Assembly (NCBI GenBank): GCA_964483805.1
Contig: CAZADH010000069.1
Coordinates: 1 to 23,757, forward strand
Direction: 5' to 3'
Length of the DNA stretch: 23,757 bases
Source of the DNA: CAZADH01 sp964483805
GTDB lineage: Bacteria > Muiribacteriota > Ozemobacteria > Ozemobacterales > Ozemobacteraceae
Shown: positions 23,557 to 23,757 of the stretch, piece by piece
Position numbering within the stretch: the first letter of the stretch is position 1
Layout: every line of letters starts with the position of its first letter
Position numbers and translations under genes: made by a program
The notes under the pieces: generated by a model
What the model was told of the DNA's origin: nothing
The model's database searches: none
What the model saw: the letters and a program-made list of their open reading frames with translations, nothing else

Positions 23557-23757
23557 TCAGTGAGGCTCACCGCTACCGGGGTGACCGGTTGGCTCGACGC
23601 TCGCCAAGGGAAGATCGAAACGAAACATACTGCCCAGGCCGGGTTGGCTTTCGTAGCGAAACCGGCCACCATGCGCCTCAACGATGGCCTTCGCAATCGC
23701 GAGACCAATGCCGTTGCCGCCGAAGCGTCGCGCCAGATCGTAATCGATGGCGAGGGC
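23557..23757 (-). CDS. Histidine kinase, C-terminal end of HATPase domain (5' part outside window)
   Basis: The minus-strand frame is open from the right edge to a TGA at 23557-23559 and gives 66 residues. They include ALAIDYDLARRFGGNGIGLA, then IAKAIVEAHGGRF and YESQPGLGSMFRFDLPLA. This is the G2/G3 end of a HATPase_c domain as found in sensor histidine kinases (GxGIGLAI, then E-G--GxGSxFxFxLP). The tail after the beta strand is short and ends in GSGEPH. It is a separate kinase from the one at 21000-22583 and belongs to a more HisKA-like class (GIGLAI type). A strong bidirectional terminator at 23474-23524 follows its stop. Confidence 0.85.
   Translation of the reverse strand, partial: ALAIDYDLARRFGGNGIGLAIAKAIVEAHGGRFRYESQPGLGSMFRFDLPLASVEPTGHPGSGEPH

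Overview
The window is a bacterial chromosome segment, GC-rich by eye (about 60-65% G+C), densely coded on both strands. It carries no rRNA, tRNA, CRISPR array, transposase or phage gene that I can recognise. Proteins and start sites were judged from sequence alone, so the phylum is left open. A VanW/G5 protein, NHL and HEAT-repeat proteins, a zinc-ribbon Ser/Thr kinase, an ECF sigma factor with a FecR-type anti-sigma, an OPT transporter and a SpoIIE-type phosphatase suit a free-living, signalling-rich bacterium of a deep-branching or poorly sampled phylum.

Layout. 1-2267 (+): 3' part of a VanW-family gene, then a secreted or membrane-anchored NHL/TPR protein. 2358-4178 (+): lepA, convergent with a membrane-anchored HEAT-repeat protein (4199-6370, -). 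6371-6560: divergent promoter region leading to a Cys-rich DUF3109-type protein. 7125-7455: long leader with a very good sigma-54 promoter and an upstream palindrome in front of pspA. 8295-11876 (-): apparent operon adenosine deaminase > zinc-ribbon Ser/Thr kinase > TPR membrane protein. 12109-13618 (+): anti-sigma (FecR) followed by ECF sigma factor, convergent with a large OPT transporter (13615-16230, -). 16421-23232 (+): tightly packed run ychF > SpoIIE phosphatase > methyltransferase > NarL-type histidine kinase > LuxR-type response regulator, with ATGA or longer overlaps at the last three junctions. 23557-23757 (-): 3' end of a second histidine kinase, separated from the regulator by a 324-bp gap with several hairpins and a strong terminator.

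The most unusual signal is not a gene. A 13-bp AT-rich palindrome, AATAC-NNN-GTATT, recurs through the window: four copies with perfect arms and about nine degenerate ones, roughly one per 1.5-2 kb. Most lie inside unrelated coding sequences, where they force AT-rich codons, and two overlap putative promoter -10 boxes. Random expectation for a perfect copy in 24 kb at this base composition is about 0.003. This looks like a dispersed protein-binding or DNA-uptake type site under DNA-level selection. A second small repeat is a REP-like palindrome centred on CCTAGG. It sits at both tightly convergent gene junctions (lepA/HEAT and sigma/OPT) and supplies stop codons and the C-terminal DRP residues of three proteins.
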